64,000 nt of DNA from Vibrio cincinnatiensis (GTDB taxonomy: Bacteria; Pseudomonadota; Gammaproteobacteria; Enterobacterales; Vibrionaceae): the NCBI RefSeq assembly GCF_022113815.1, contig NZ_SGOM01000001.1, positions 124,001 to 188,000 of the forward strand, in the 5' to 3' direction. The notes under the pieces are model-generated. The model was not told where the DNA came from and did not search any database. It was given only the letters and a program-made list of their open reading frames with translations. Shown here piece after piece: positions 1 through 8,385 of the stretch. Within the stretch, counting starts at the first letter, position 1. Each line of letters opens with the position of its first letter. The translations under genes were made by a program, and so were the position numbers.

Positions 1-1067
1 AAGTCTTCTGCACGAGTAATGTCGTTATGGCGTAATGGACGAAAGCTGACTAACATAGCACGGGCTTGCAGCCCCCCGAGCAAGTCACGCAAGGACTCTA
101 ACTTATACAAGGTATCATCACCATCATCACGCATGCCTTTTGTCTTACATTCAATGATATGCAGTTTATTATTGACGACGGTTGCGACATCTAATTCATT
201 ACGGACTTCTCGTTCCCCGAGTTGGCGATAAACCTGCACGTTAAGCGAGCGGTCTTGTATTGTCGGCATCACATCTTGGATTTGCCTTACTGTACTGTGC
301 ACCAGCGTTTCTAACCATTCACCATTGGCAAAGCGGCGAGCATCTTCATCAGAAAAAGTCAGTAAGCCCTGTTGATACGTGGCAATATTGGCTTCCACGA
401 GATCGGTGATTAGTAAATTGAGTTCACGGTAACTTTGCTGTTTATCGGAGAGTTCAACATCCAGTTTTTGTTCTTTTCGACAGGTGGTGGCTAAGTAGTT
501 CAAGGTCGCAAGGCCTGGCCCGAGTTCTAATGCATGGCTAGCCCAACGTTCTCCTAATTGATACAGTTTTTGATCCAATTGAGGCGGGCGATTATGCTCA
601 CAAAATTCACCACGGGCACCAAAAATGGTCAGATAGTCGGCGATCGTAATATTATCTTGTACTTGAGTATCTTGACTGCCATCGGGATAGAGCCAGCATA
701 GGCGATCACTACGTGGTTCAACGACAAAAATGGGCCAGTGATAGGTTCGAAAAATTTCATAGACAGACAATAATCGATGGCGCAACCCACAACTGGCATT
801 AAGTTTTACTTCCACTTGGCGCTGTTTGAGGTCTTCTGCGAGCTGGCGAATGGCTAATTTTGTTTCGGTAATATTTGCTTCGTAAGGAATTTCAAAAAAC
901 TCAGAGGTAATCTCTCTTTGGGCTAATACGGCATGTAAACGAACATACATGGCCTCTTGGGTATGGTCACCGATAAAGACAATGTGTCGACTAATGGTTC
1001 GATTATCCAGTAGTGGGGTGACCAAACGTACCGGATCCTGATCTATGATGCCAACATGAACGGCCAT
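1..1067 (-). CDS. VC1899-type CARF domain + PD-(D/E)XK nuclease protein (DUF1887), partial at window edge
   Basis: Translating leftwards from ATG at 1067 gives 355 codons with no stop before the window edge, so the C-terminus (probably a few tens of residues) is missing. The protein begins MAVHVGIIDQDPVRLVTPLL and matches, as I remember it, V. cholerae VC1899, a structurally solved CARF protein. Residues 1 to about 150 would be the Rossmann-like CARF sensor. A nuclease domain lies near 250-345, with D293 in N-E-L-D-V followed by I-E306-C-K308, the spacing of a PD-(D/E)XK active site as in Card1/Can2. The loop where CRISPR-linked CARF proteins carry N-x-TGGTK reads N90-ASCGLRH here. No cas gene is present in the window. 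An ATG-proximal SD is weak (AGGATAAAAT). The fold assignment is fairly sure; ligand and target are unknown. Confidence 0.85.
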   Translation of the reverse strand, partial: MAVHVGIIDQDPVRLVTPLLDNRTISRHIVFIGDHTQEAMYVRLHAVLAQREITSEFFEIPYEANITETKLAIRQLAEDLKQRQVEVKLNASCGLRHRLLSVYEIFRTYHWPIFVVEPRSDRLCWLYPDGSQDTQVQDNITIADYLTIFGARGEFCEHNRPPQLDQKLYQLGERWASHALELGPGLATLNYLATTCRKEQKLDVELSDKQQSYRELNLLITDLVEANIATYQQGLLTFSDEDARRFANGEWLETLVHSTVRQIQDVMPTIQDRSLNVQVYRQLGEREVRNELDVATVVNNKLHIIECKTKGMRDDGDDTLYKLESLRDLLGGLQARAMLVSFRPLRHNDITRAED

Positions 1068-1151
1068 ATTTTATCCTCATGTTTGGCTTGCAGAGTGGAG
1101 AAAAGGAAAAAGAAGCGAGCAAGCCTTATTCATCATATAACGGCGGGTTGG

Positions 1152-1190
1152 CAAAAAAACAAGGGTGACCGTATGGAAATGTCACCCTTG
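1152..1190 (-). terminator. Rho-independent terminator of the chemoreceptor gene
   Basis: Read on the minus strand, a perfect 10-bp stem (arms 1181-1190 and 1160-1169, core CAAGGGTGAC/GTCACCCTTG) is followed by a run of seven T. It lies about 80 bp after the chemoreceptor stop and before the CARF-nuclease start, so the two genes are probably separate transcripts. Confidence 0.88.
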
Positions 1191-1271
1191 CGAGAAGTTT
1201 TGACGTAGTGCTAACAATCGACACTGCGCCAGCTTAATGATCGGTTAAAAGGTCAACCAAGCCTTGACTCC

Positions 1272-3263
1272 TTATAATTTAAACCGATGGACAAGTTGAC
1301 CTTGCTGATTGGCGAGTTGAGTTAGACTCTCACTGGTCTGTGCGATCTGATTCATTGCTTGATAGCTTTCGTCCGCGATATGGTTGATATCTTCAATGCT
1401 ACGCGCTATCGAACTGGTGGTTTCACTTTGTTCTGCGGCCGCTTGAGAAATATGAGTACTCATTTGGCTAATTTCCATGATCAATGCTTGAATTTCTTCC
1501 ATGGCACTGTTCGCACTGGAGGCTTGTTCAACCGATTGCTCCATATCCTGCATACAGGTTTCAATCACTTTACTTGCAGTACCAGAGCTGGTTTGAAGGT
1601 TACTGATCATGGTCTCAATTTCTGAGGTAGACTCGGTTGTCCGTTGTGCCAAAACACGAACTTCATCGGCAACGACTGCAAAGCCTCGTCCTTGCTCTCC
1701 AGCTCGAGCAGCTTCAATCGCGGCATTCAAGGCTAATAGGTTGGTTTGTTCAGCAATGTTACGAATGACGTCTAAAATTGAGCCAATTTGACTACTCATT
1801 TTATGTAATTCGCCGACAGCATCGACGGAGTCATTAAGACGAGCTTCCAATTGATTGATGGTGGAAATGTTATTGCTCATCACCTGTCGACCAGACTCAG
1901 AAGCACTTTCAACTTGTTGAACCATGTGTAGTGAACTCTGTGCACTGTGCGCCACTTCCTGAACGGAATGCGCCATTTCGGTCATGGCTGTGGCCACGTT
2001 AGCCGTTTGTTCACGTTGACTGTTCAGCTTGTTTTGTGCGCTTTGTGACGTTGATTGGTTACTGTTTGCTGTAGCTGTCAAATTATCAGAAGCTTCATTG
2101 AGCTTCATCAGAATATCATGCAGGTTATTGGCCAGTGAGTTGATATGTGTGCTTACTCGAGCAAATTCGTTGTTGTAACGCACTTCAATGCGCTTAGTCA
2201 TATCTCCTTGTGTCAGGCTTTCCAGTGTGGAAAGAATACGATTAAGCGGGCTACGAACACTGTGTGCAATATGGTAGCCGATACCAGTAGCAAGTAAGAC
2301 AACCAAAATGCCAATACCAATTGCACGGTATACACCTAAATCATAGACTTCACCGGCTTCGGTTAGTGCGGCATCGAGTTCTTGAGTGGCAGTTTGGTTA
2401 AATGAATCAAGAATAACCATCGCATTGTCCACTTCTGCGGCTAAGTTGGCGATATTGTCATACAACGCTGAGCGTGCTTTGAGGTACTCATTGTGTTGAT
2501 CCAGTACCCCACCTTTTTGACCAATATCTTGTGTGAATTGAGCAACAGACTCATCAAAGACTTTTTTTAGTTCGGGAAGCTGTGTTGTTAGACCTCGATA
2601 GGAGTAATTGAGATGAGCAACCGCTTTACGGTTATTGGCTACCGCCTCTTCAACAAAATCCATGTCGGAGCTGGCAAGGGCATCAGAGGTAATCACTTCT
2701 GCATCGCGAAGCTTGATGAAATAGCTTTTTGCCATCACTTTGACGGAAATACTACTTTGATCATCGACATACTCTTTCATGCCAACACTGAGTTCTGAGT
2801 GCAGACGCTGAAAGTTACGTGTCGATTGTTGGACTTTCTCTTGTGACGTAAACATCGCTTGATAGTTGCTCATTGCATCATAAGCTTCAGTAAAATAACG
2901 TTGTTCCAATTGTCTTAGCTGTTCGATGCGTTCAGTCAGCTCTGGGTGGGAAGAACTGGCGTCGGCCAATTGTTGTAATACCGCTCGAAAGTCAGTTTGT
3001 GCCTGAGTGAATTCGGTACGCCTTTCTGCCATCCGCTCACTATTTTGGGTGGTTAAGAAATCCTTAAATGATTTGTCCGCAGACAGGAGCTGGACGCTGG
3101 TTTGGTTAGACAAAGAAACCAGTGGTAATGCAGATTTTGATACTCCTTCAAAATTGGAATGTATTTGTTCCATTCCGTCCATCATGATAGCGACGGTCAC
3201 AGCAAACATAATAATAATTAGTGTAAATCCGGCATACATACGCCTTATTACGGAACCTTGCAT
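1272..3263 (-). CDS. Methyl-accepting chemotaxis protein
   Basis: This is a transmembrane chemoreceptor that signals to CheA/CheW at the cell pole. The start chosen is the internal ATG at 3263 because AAGGGAGAG sits 6-7 bases before it; the in-frame ATG at 3290 has no Shine-Dalgarno. That gives 663 aa. TM1 is near residues 10-28, an all-helical periplasmic sensor (4HB-like) spans about 30-310, TM2 about 312-334, then HAMP (about 335-388) and the long cytoplasmic coiled coil. The hairpin tip carries [19 protein letters not shown] near residues 505-521, the classic MCP signature. No C-terminal CheR-tethering pentapeptide is seen; the protein ends LVHRFKL. The ligand cannot be inferred. It is monocistronic, with its own terminator. 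Confidence 0.93.
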   Translation of the reverse strand: MQGSVIRRMYAGFTLIIIMFAVTVAIMMDGMEQIHSNFEGVSKSALPLVSLSNQTSVQLLSADKSFKDFLTTQNSERMAERRTEFTQAQTDFRAVLQQLADASSSHPELTERIEQLRQLEQRYFTEAYDAMSNYQAMFTSQEKVQQSTRNFQRLHSELSVGMKEYVDDQSSISVKVMAKSYFIKLRDAEVITSDALASSDMDFVEEAVANNRKAVAHLNYSYRGLTTQLPELKKVFDESVAQFTQDIGQKGGVLDQHNEYLKARSALYDNIANLAAEVDNAMVILDSFNQTATQELDAALTEAGEVYDLGVYRAIGIGILVVLLATGIGYHIAHSVRSPLNRILSTLESLTQGDMTKRIEVRYNNEFARVSTHINSLANNLHDILMKLNEASDNLTATANSNQSTSQSAQNKLNSQREQTANVATAMTEMAHSVQEVAHSAQSSLHMVQQVESASESGRQVMSNNISTINQLEARLNDSVDAVGELHKMSSQIGSILDVIRNIAEQTNLLALNAAIEAARAGEQGRGFAVVADEVRVLAQRTTESTSEIETMISNLQTSSGTASKVIETCMQDMEQSVEQASSANSAMEEIQALIMEISQMSTHISQAAAEQSETTSSIARSIEDINHIADESYQAMNQIAQTSESLTQLANQQGQLVHRFKL

Positions 3264-3615
3264 GCTTCTCTCCCTTGAAATCTCTCTCATTTAAAAAAAT
3301 GACTCATCCAACATAAAATGGCTTGATAGATACCGTTATGTTTTTCCGGTGAAACGTACTACCTATCGTTGTGTTTGGAGGCCTGAATATAGTAATGACA
3401 AACAGTCATAAAAAATTAACAAATTAATCAGTATTGTATGGAGTTTAAAATACGCATTTTATGACCTAGGCTGCAAAAATACTTTTTGGCATTTTATTTG
3501 TGAATGTAACTTCTGGATTTGATAAGTGAACGGTGTTTTTTATTGAGATTTACTACACCTTGTCGCATACTCAGCCAGACTTAATGGCCTAATTATTCTA
3601 TCGATGGAGCGCTTC
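3264..3615. other. 352-bp divergent intergenic region between chemoreceptor and hinT
   Basis: An AT-rich spacer that must hold the promoters of the chemoreceptor (leftward) and hinT (rightward). I found no convincing sigma-28 element (TAAA-N15-GCCGATAA) for the chemoreceptor, no small ORF with a good ribosome site and no strong hairpin. Confidence 0.5.
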
Positions 3616-3966
3616 ATGGCTGAAGAAACTATTTTCAGTAAAATCATTCGTAAAGAAATTCCAGCGGATATCCTCTACCAAGATGAACTCGTCACCGCTT
3701 TTCGAGACATCAATCCTAGAGCACCTAGCCATATCTTAATTATCCCTAATAAATTGATTCCAACCGTCAATGACGTCGACGCTGAAGATGAACGGGCTCT
3801 TGGTCGGTTATTTACGGTTGCGAAGAAAATTGCGCAGCAAGAAGGCATTGCTGAAGATGGCTATCGTTTGTTGGTCAATTGCAATGCTCATGGTGGGCAA
3901 GAGGTGTATCACATACACATGCACTTAGTGGGTGGTCGCCCTCTTGGGCCCTTATTGATTGGTTAA
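3616..3966 (+). CDS. hinT: HIT-family purine nucleoside phosphoramidase HinT
   Basis: HinT hydrolyses adenosine/guanosine 5'-phosphoramidates in the cytoplasm. The protein is 116 aa from the ATG at 3616; GGAG lies 7 bases upstream, so I prefer it to the ATG at 3604. The HIT triad H99-I-H101-M-H103 is present, with H101 the expected nucleotidylated residue, and a [13 protein letters not shown] context typical of HinT rather than Fhit or GalT. In E. coli hinT heads the hinT-ycfL-lpoB-thiK-(nagZ)-ycfP cluster, and the same order is kept here except for an extra lipoprotein gene after hinT and no nagZ between thiK and ycfP. Confidence 0.95.
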   Translation: MAEETIFSKIIRKEIPADILYQDELVTAFRDINPRAPSHILIIPNKLIPTVNDVDAEDERALGRLFTVAKKIAQQEGIAEDGYRLLVNCNAHGGQEVYHIHMHLVGGRPLGPLLIG

Positions 3967-3973
3967 TCTCGTT

Positions 3974-4008
3974 TGGCCCAGCATAGTTGGGCCATATGTT
4001 TATCGTTT
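3974..4008 (+). terminator. Hairpin downstream of hinT, possible weak terminator
   Basis: TGGCCCA (3974-3980) pairs with TGGGCCA (3988-3994) across a 7-base loop, followed by the T-rich TATGTTTATCGTTT. It may partly end the hinT transcript before the next lipoprotein gene. The T tract is interrupted, so read-through is likely. Confidence 0.5.
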
Positions 4009-4035
4009 AGACTCTTGTTTGAGGCGGAGAATGGC

Positions 4036-5427
4036 GTGAGCTTTTATTTACGACGTATATTCCTCTTACTCGCCAGTTTATCGCTCAGTGCCTGTGCTCA
4101 GTTCAGTGCAGGCAATCTCTTTAGTCACTACAGTGCCCAAAATAATGATCTTCATCAAGCGGTAAAGGTCGGCGATTATTCACGTGCCGCTGAGCATGTA
4201 CCCGATCAGGTGGCGGGAGATATTCTTGATAATTTAGAAAAAGGTCGTGTCTATTTTCTTGATCAACAGTATGAGCAGAGTAAAACGGCGTTAGAATTAT
4301 CTGATTCGGCAGTTACGCAGCAGCAAGATCAAGCCGTCATTTCGGTCAGCTCAACGGCGACCAGTGTTGGTTCGCTCGCGATCAATGACAACTTAAGTGA
4401 ATATACGCCTGCGGATTATGAGCTGGGATTCTTGCATCTTTATTTGGGATTGAACTATCTTCAAAGAAACCAATTAGAAGGGGCGCTTGTTGAAATGCGC
4501 CGCGCTAATCTGGTGCAAGAGCAAGCGAGACAAAACCGGCAGGCGGAACTTGAACGTGCACAAAAAGAGTTGCGCAGTAATGGTGTTTCACCCAATTTAG
4601 GGGCAGTGTTGGCTCAATATCCTGATGCGGGTACCACATTGCAAGCAGTACAGAATGGTTATTTGCTCTATTTGTCAGCCTTGTTGTACGAGGCGTCGAA
4701 CGATTTAAACAGTGCTTATGTTGATTATCGACGGGCTTTAGCCGTCGCGGAAGACAACCAATCAGTGATTGATGGGACGCTAAGAGTCGCTCAACGCTTG
4801 GGGATGCGAGAAGATTTGCGTCAACTGAGTGAACGCTATGGTGTGTCGAGCTCGTTAAGACCGCAGCAAGGAAGAGTCATTATTATTGAAGAGCAAGGCG
4901 TGGTCGACTCTCGGCAGGGTTGGCGTTTATCTTTACCCTTATCTGACAGCCGAGGAAATACGGCGCTGTATTCTTTAGCTTTGCCTTATTATGGGTCGAG
5001 TCAGCAAGAGACATTTTCACCGTTACAGCTCAATCAGTCGATGTTTATGGGCGACTTATTGACGGATGTGCATTTAATGGCCCAGCATGATTTATCCGAG
5101 CGTATTCCGACGATGGTGATTCGGCAAGCATTACGAGTGGTGGTGAAAGATCAAATTCGTAAAGAAAGCACGCAAAGTGATGGGATTGGAAACTTAATTT
5201 TTAATGTTTTTAATACGTTAACTGAGCAACCTGATACTCGAAGCTGGTTAACCTTACCAGACCGAGTTCTGACTCACAGTGAAGTGGTTGGTTCTGGAGA
5301 GCAGGTGTTGCAGGTGGGGACTCAGCATTATCGATTTACCGTGCCAGAAGGGGGGACAACCTTAGTTTGGTTATCCCGTCAGGGGAGTAATGCCACTCTC
5401 TGGCATAAACAATTGGGAAGGTTATGA
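4036..5427 (+). CDS. COG3014-like outer-membrane lipoprotein with TPR-like helices
   Basis: A 463-aa predicted lipoprotein of unknown function. I place the start at GTG 4036, preceded by GGAG at 6 bases; this gives a short signal peptide ending in lipobox L-S-A-C20. The ORF is open further upstream (to 3973), but those extra residues would push the signal peptide inside. Residues about 30-260 are helix-rich with TPR-like pairs (for example the stretch around YELGFLHLYLGLNYL), and the C-terminal half is beta-rich. It resembles the COG3014 group found next to ycfL and lpoB in vibrios. The 4-base stop/start overlap with ycfL suggests co-translation. A role in envelope or peptidoglycan upkeep is inferred from neighbours only. 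Confidence 0.75.
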   Translation: MSFYLRRIFLLLASLSLSACAQFSAGNLFSHYSAQNNDLHQAVKVGDYSRAAEHVPDQVAGDILDNLEKGRVYFLDQQYEQSKTALELSDSAVTQQQDQAVISVSSTATSVGSLAINDNLSEYTPADYELGFLHLYLGLNYLQRNQLEGALVEMRRANLVQEQARQNRQAELERAQKELRSNGVSPNLGAVLAQYPDAGTTLQAVQNGYLLYLSALLYEASNDLNSAYVDYRRALAVAEDNQSVIDGTLRVAQRLGMREDLRQLSERYGVSSSLRPQQGRVIIIEEQGVVDSRQGWRLSLPLSDSRGNTALYSLALPYYGSSQQETFSPLQLNQSMFMGDLLTDVHLMAQHDLSERIPTMVIRQALRVVVKDQIRKESTQSDGIGNLIFNVFNTLTEQPDTRSWLTLPDRVLTHSEVVGSGEQVLQVGTQHYRFTVPEGGTTLVWLSRQGSNATLWHKQLGRL

Positions 5428-5816
5428 TGAAAAAAATAGTGGTTGGTTTGCTCGCGGCATGGTTGATCAGTGGTTGCGCAAGCCATACGACGGGGTTGAG
5501 TGTTGATGGTGCCAGTCAGCGCGTGTTATTTGGGGATAAGGTTCTTGCTGGTCGTGTACAAATTGATGATATTTCAACTGTAGAAACTCACGGACAAACG
5601 CGTGGTATTGTTCGTGTTTCCAGCCAATATCGAGGTGATCAACATCTGCAGTACCGCTTCTATTGGTACGATGCAGATGGACTGGAAGTGAATATTCAGC
5701 CGGGGCCTTGGAGACAAATTATTTTACGTGGTGATGAAATGTTATCACTGTCAGAAGTATCCGTTAATCCACAAGGTAAGCAGTTTCGAGTTCAAATTCG
5801 TGAGCTTGACAATTAG
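5427..5816 (+). CDS. ycfL: YcfL family lipoprotein (DUF1425)
   Basis: A 129-aa lipoprotein: MKKIVVGLLAAWLISGC gives lipobox I-S-G-C17. It matches YcfL/DUF1425, always adjacent to lpoB in gammaproteobacteria, with the family's beta-rich core (around YRFYWYDADG). Two ATGs are possible, 5424 and 5427. I chose 5427 because AAGG then lies 5 bases upstream; it overlaps the previous stop (TGATG). The last base of its stop lies just before the lpoB leader, so this is an operon. Function is unknown. Joint transcription with lpoB hints at a part in PBP1b regulation or outer-membrane anchoring, but that is inference. Confidence 0.85.
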   Translation: MKKIVVGLLAAWLISGCASHTTGLSVDGASQRVLFGDKVLAGRVQIDDISTVETHGQTRGIVRVSSQYRGDQHLQYRFYWYDADGLEVNIQPGPWRQIILRGDEMLSLSEVSVNPQGKQFRVQIRELDN

Positions 5817-5842
5817 TGGATAGGATGAGTAGAGGAAAAAAA

Positions 5843-6433
5843 ATGAAAAAAAGTGTTGTAGCGCTCCTTGGACTTGCCGTTTTGCTCGGTGGGTGTTCTA
5901 ACCGTGTTAGCTATGGTGATGCCCAAGCAGTGGAAACTGTAACGGTTGATTTTGGTTCTACTGATTTGCAAAAAATTGCGGCAGATATGGTAGATAGCAT
6001 GATGATGTCAGGCTCAGTGGCCGCGATTACTCGTGATGCTCGTCCGATTGTTTTTGTCGAGCGAATTAAGAACAAGACTAGTGAGCACATCGATACTGAA
6101 TCGATTACCGATACCATCAGTACTAAAATGTTGAATTCAGGTAAGTTCCGCTTCGTTGATATGGATCGTGTTGATGCCGTCCGTGAACAACTGAACTTCC
6201 AGAACAACGATGAGTTGGTTGATCAAAGTACAGCAATTCAATTTGGTAAAATGGTTGGGGCGCAATATATGCTGTATGGCAATTTATCCAGCATCGTAAA
6301 AAATGCCGGTAACGATAAAGATGTCTACTATAAAATGACAATGCGCCTAATGGATTTAAAGACGGGTTTAATCGAATGGGCTGATGAAACAGAAATTCGT
6401 AAACAACAGTCAAAAAGTTTCTTGGGTTGGTAA
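5843..6433 (+). CDS. lpoB: Penicillin-binding protein activator LpoB
   Basis: An outer-membrane lipoprotein that reaches through the periplasm to activate PBP1b. The start is ATG 5843 with AGAGGA 7 bases upstream; an earlier in-frame ATG at 5816 lacks a ribosome site and would bury the signal peptide. The signal peptide ends in lipobox L-G-G-C18. The mature region carries the LpoB core, including DARPIVFVERIKNKTSEHID and the later GAQYMLYGNLSSIVK. The linker after the lipid anchor is short and lacks the long Pro-rich stretch of E. coli LpoB. At 196 aa it is a little shorter than the E. coli protein. Genes up- and downstream match the E. coli ycfL-lpoB-thiK order. Confidence 0.9.
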   Translation: MKKSVVALLGLAVLLGGCSNRVSYGDAQAVETVTVDFGSTDLQKIAADMVDSMMMSGSVAAITRDARPIVFVERIKNKTSEHIDTESITDTISTKMLNSGKFRFVDMDRVDAVREQLNFQNNDELVDQSTAIQFGKMVGAQYMLYGNLSSIVKNAGNDKDVYYKMTMRLMDLKTGLIEWADETEIRKQQSKSFLGW

Positions 6434-6465
6434 TCATTATTCATTACTCGTAAAAGAGGTGAGAA

Positions 6466-7335
6466 ATGGCAAGGATGTCATGGCGTGAAGCCTGTCAACT
6501 CGATCCAACATTACAGTCGTTAACTCACTTCTTTACCTCAACGCCTGAATATGCCCAAACGCTGACTGGAGGGTTGACCAACCGATGTTGGAAAATCACC
6601 CTGTCAGCGGATTTGGCTTTTGTCTGGCGTCCCAATACGCCGATTACGAAAGGATTATCTATTTCTCGTGCTCAAGAATATCAAATTCTAAAAGCGATTG
6701 AGTCAAGCCATCTTGGTCCTAAAGCGATTACCATTAATGATCAGGGTTTACTTGTTGAATGGATAGCAGGTAAGTCGCTTGCTGACGAACATGTATGGGA
6801 GAGCCTGATCAAACTATTGGTTCAAATCCATCAACTAGATAGTGCTCGAATTCCAGCCCCCCCTTTTAACTATACAGCACGAGTGGATCATTATTGGCTA
6901 CAGCTTAAACCTGAGCTTAAAACTTCGCTGTTTGAAGTGTTATACCAGCAATGGCGCACGCTACCAAATTGTGAACCTTTACCACTTACACTTTGTCATT
7001 TCGACTTAGCGGGTTATAACCTCATCAAAACAGAAACTGGGCTTCGTGCTATTGACTGGGAGTACGCCAGTATTGCCGACCCTCGCTTAGATCTTGCTCT
7101 TAGCATTGATGTAGCAGGGGAGAAATTATTGGACACCGTTTTTCGTTATTGTCAGTTGAGAAATATTCAACAGGTAGATACTTGGGTTGAAGGTGTGAAA
7201 GCATGGCAGCCAAAAGTCAGAATGATGGCGATGCTTTGGTATTTATTAGCTTATCAGCTGTGGGGGGGCGAAGAGTACTATCAACAAGCACTACGTTTTA
7301 AAGATCAATTAATTGCTGAGCACACGTTATCATAA
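6466..7335 (+). CDS. thiK: Thiamine kinase-like phosphotransferase (APH/ChoK fold)
   Basis: A 289-aa kinase of the aminoglycoside phosphotransferase/choline kinase fold, best matching ThiK by order after lpoB. The catalytic loop is C-H-F-D180-x4-N185 and the Mg-binding motif is I-D197-W-E. A G-rich nucleotide loop (TLTGGLTNRCW) lies near residues 32-42. The start ATG 6466 is preceded by GAGGTGAGAA. ThiK phosphorylates thiamine for salvage, but sequence similarity within this fold does not fix the substrate; other small alcohols are possible. The gene carries a run of seven G at 7262-7268 in frame. It is probably the last but one gene of the hinT-lpoB-ycfP operon. Confidence 0.8.
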   Translation: MARMSWREACQLDPTLQSLTHFFTSTPEYAQTLTGGLTNRCWKITLSADLAFVWRPNTPITKGLSISRAQEYQILKAIESSHLGPKAITINDQGLLVEWIAGKSLADEHVWESLIKLLVQIHQLDSARIPAPPFNYTARVDHYWLQLKPELKTSLFEVLYQQWRTLPNCEPLPLTLCHFDLAGYNLIKTETGLRAIDWEYASIADPRLDLALSIDVAGEKLLDTVFRYCQLRNIQQVDTWVEGVKAWQPKVRMMAMLWYLLAYQLWGGEEYYQQALRFKDQLIAEHTLS

Positions 7336-7414
7336 ATGAGGGAGAGAAGGCATTTAACGCTTTAAAACCATGCCTTTCATGTGTAAATTAAAATCTCCAG
7401 CAAGCGGGGGTAGT

Positions 7415-7954
7415 ATGATTATTTATTTGCATGGATTTGATTCAACAAGTCCTGGGAATCACGAAAAAGTGCTTCAGTTACAGTTTATCGATGATGATGT
7501 TCGTTTTATCAGCTACAGCACCCAACATCCGAAACATGATATGCAGCACTTACTAAAAGAAGTTCATAAAGCGATTGAACTATCCAATGATCCACATCCA
7601 GTCATTTGTGGCGTTGGGCTGGGCGGCTATTGGGCAGAACGAATTGGCTTTTTATGTGGGATTAAGCAAGTTATGTTTAATCCTAATTTACATCCAGAAA
7701 ACAACATGTCTGGAAAAATTGATCGGCCGGAAGAGTATGAAGATATTGCGACAAAATGCGTCGAACAGTATCGAATGAAGAATAAAGGACGATGTTTGGT
7801 TTTTCTTTCTCGTCATGATGAGTTACTGGATAATCAAAAGGCAGCTCAAGAGTTACAAGATTATTATCAAATAATCTGGGATGATAAACAGCCGCATAAA
7901 TTTAAGAAAATATCGCAACATTTACAGTCCATTAAAGTCTTTAAAGAAGCTTAA
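7415..7954 (+). CDS. ycfP: YcfP family alpha/beta-hydrolase-like protein (UPF0227)
   Basis: 179 aa, starting at ATG 7415 directly after GGGGG-TAGT; the open frame extends upstream to 7370 but without ribosome-site support. It begins [10 protein letters not shown] and is collinear with E. coli YcfP, including [29 protein letters not shown] and KIDRPEEY. The position of the usual nucleophile elbow reads G-V-G-L-G-G, so the catalytic Ser of G-x-S-x-G is absent, as I recall for the whole family; an esterase activity should not be assumed. It is separated from thiK by about 80 bp, and a strong terminator follows. Confidence 0.9.
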   Translation: MIIYLHGFDSTSPGNHEKVLQLQFIDDDVRFISYSTQHPKHDMQHLLKEVHKAIELSNDPHPVICGVGLGGYWAERIGFLCGIKQVMFNPNLHPENNMSGKIDRPEEYEDIATKCVEQYRMKNKGRCLVFLSRHDELLDNQKAAQELQDYYQIIWDDKQPHKFKKISQHLQSIKVFKEA

Positions 7955-7957
7955 AAT

Positions 7958-7995
7958 AAACAGCAGCTTCAGCTCTGAAGCTGCTGTTTGTTTTT
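7958..7995 (+). terminator. Strong Rho-independent terminator after ycfP
   Basis: AAACAGCAGCTTCAG (7958-7972) pairs with CTGAAGCTGCTGTTT (7975-7989) around a minimal loop, followed by GTTTTT. It closes the hinT-to-ycfP unit. Confidence 0.93.
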
Positions 7996-8108
7996 CATCC
8001 TGAATCATCTCCACTTCATTCATACCTTCTTATCTTTGTATCGTTGAATCCTTAATCAAACAGATCAAACTCGCTGAATTGTGAGGTAAGAAATAAGATA
8101 ATCTTGGC

Positions 8109-8136
8109 TTGCACCCTAGTGTTTGCTCTATATAAT
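8109..8136 (+). promoter_or_regulatory. Candidate sigma-70 promoter of ndh
   Basis: TTGCAC (8109-8114) and a perfect TATAAT (8131-8136) are separated by 16 bp. Transcription would start near 8143 and give a leader of about 240 nt before the ndh start. The FNR box at 8155-8168 falls just inside the transcript. Confidence 0.6.
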
Positions 8137-8154
8137 GAATCAAAAATAAAAAAC

Positions 8155-8168
8155 TTGATGGACATCAA
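8155..8168 (+). promoter_or_regulatory. FNR box upstream of ndh
   Basis: TTGAT-GGAC-ATCAA is a perfect match to the FNR consensus TTGAT-N4-ATCAA. FNR represses ndh in E. coli under anaerobiosis. Here the site lies about 12-25 bases downstream of the likely transcription start, a position that suits repression. Confidence 0.8.
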
Positions 8169-8385
8169 AAAACGGGTGGTAGGTAAGAAAATAACTTACC
8201 AAGAAATTAAGGTTGATACTGCCTTGCAGATTTGGTGTACCAAAACGGGTCAATAACCAAAAAGAATAATACTCGTTGATGAACACGCTGACTTCTACAA
8301 ACCTATAACACTGATTTAAAAAGAATTTTATCAGTATGATTCATCATGCTGAACCTGATTATTGATACTTTTGAGGATGACAATA
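8169..8385 (+). other. Leader region of ndh with short palindromes
   Basis: About 217 bp between the FNR box and the ndh start hold no ORF. Two short palindromes stand out: GGTAAG-N7-CTTACC (8182-8200) and TTTGGT-GT-ACCAAA (8231-8244), each close to a copy of AACGGGT. They could be operators or mRNA hairpins; nothing in the sequence decides which. Confidence 0.45.

Noticed and set aside
1..1067. Possible CRISPR locus next to the CARF-nuclease gene
   Set aside because: No direct-repeat array and no cas gene can be seen anywhere in the window; the gene is stand-alone as far as the edge allows.
3300..3600. Flagellar sigma-28 promoter for the chemoreceptor
   Set aside because: No GCCGATAA-like -10 with a TAAA -35 at proper spacing was found.
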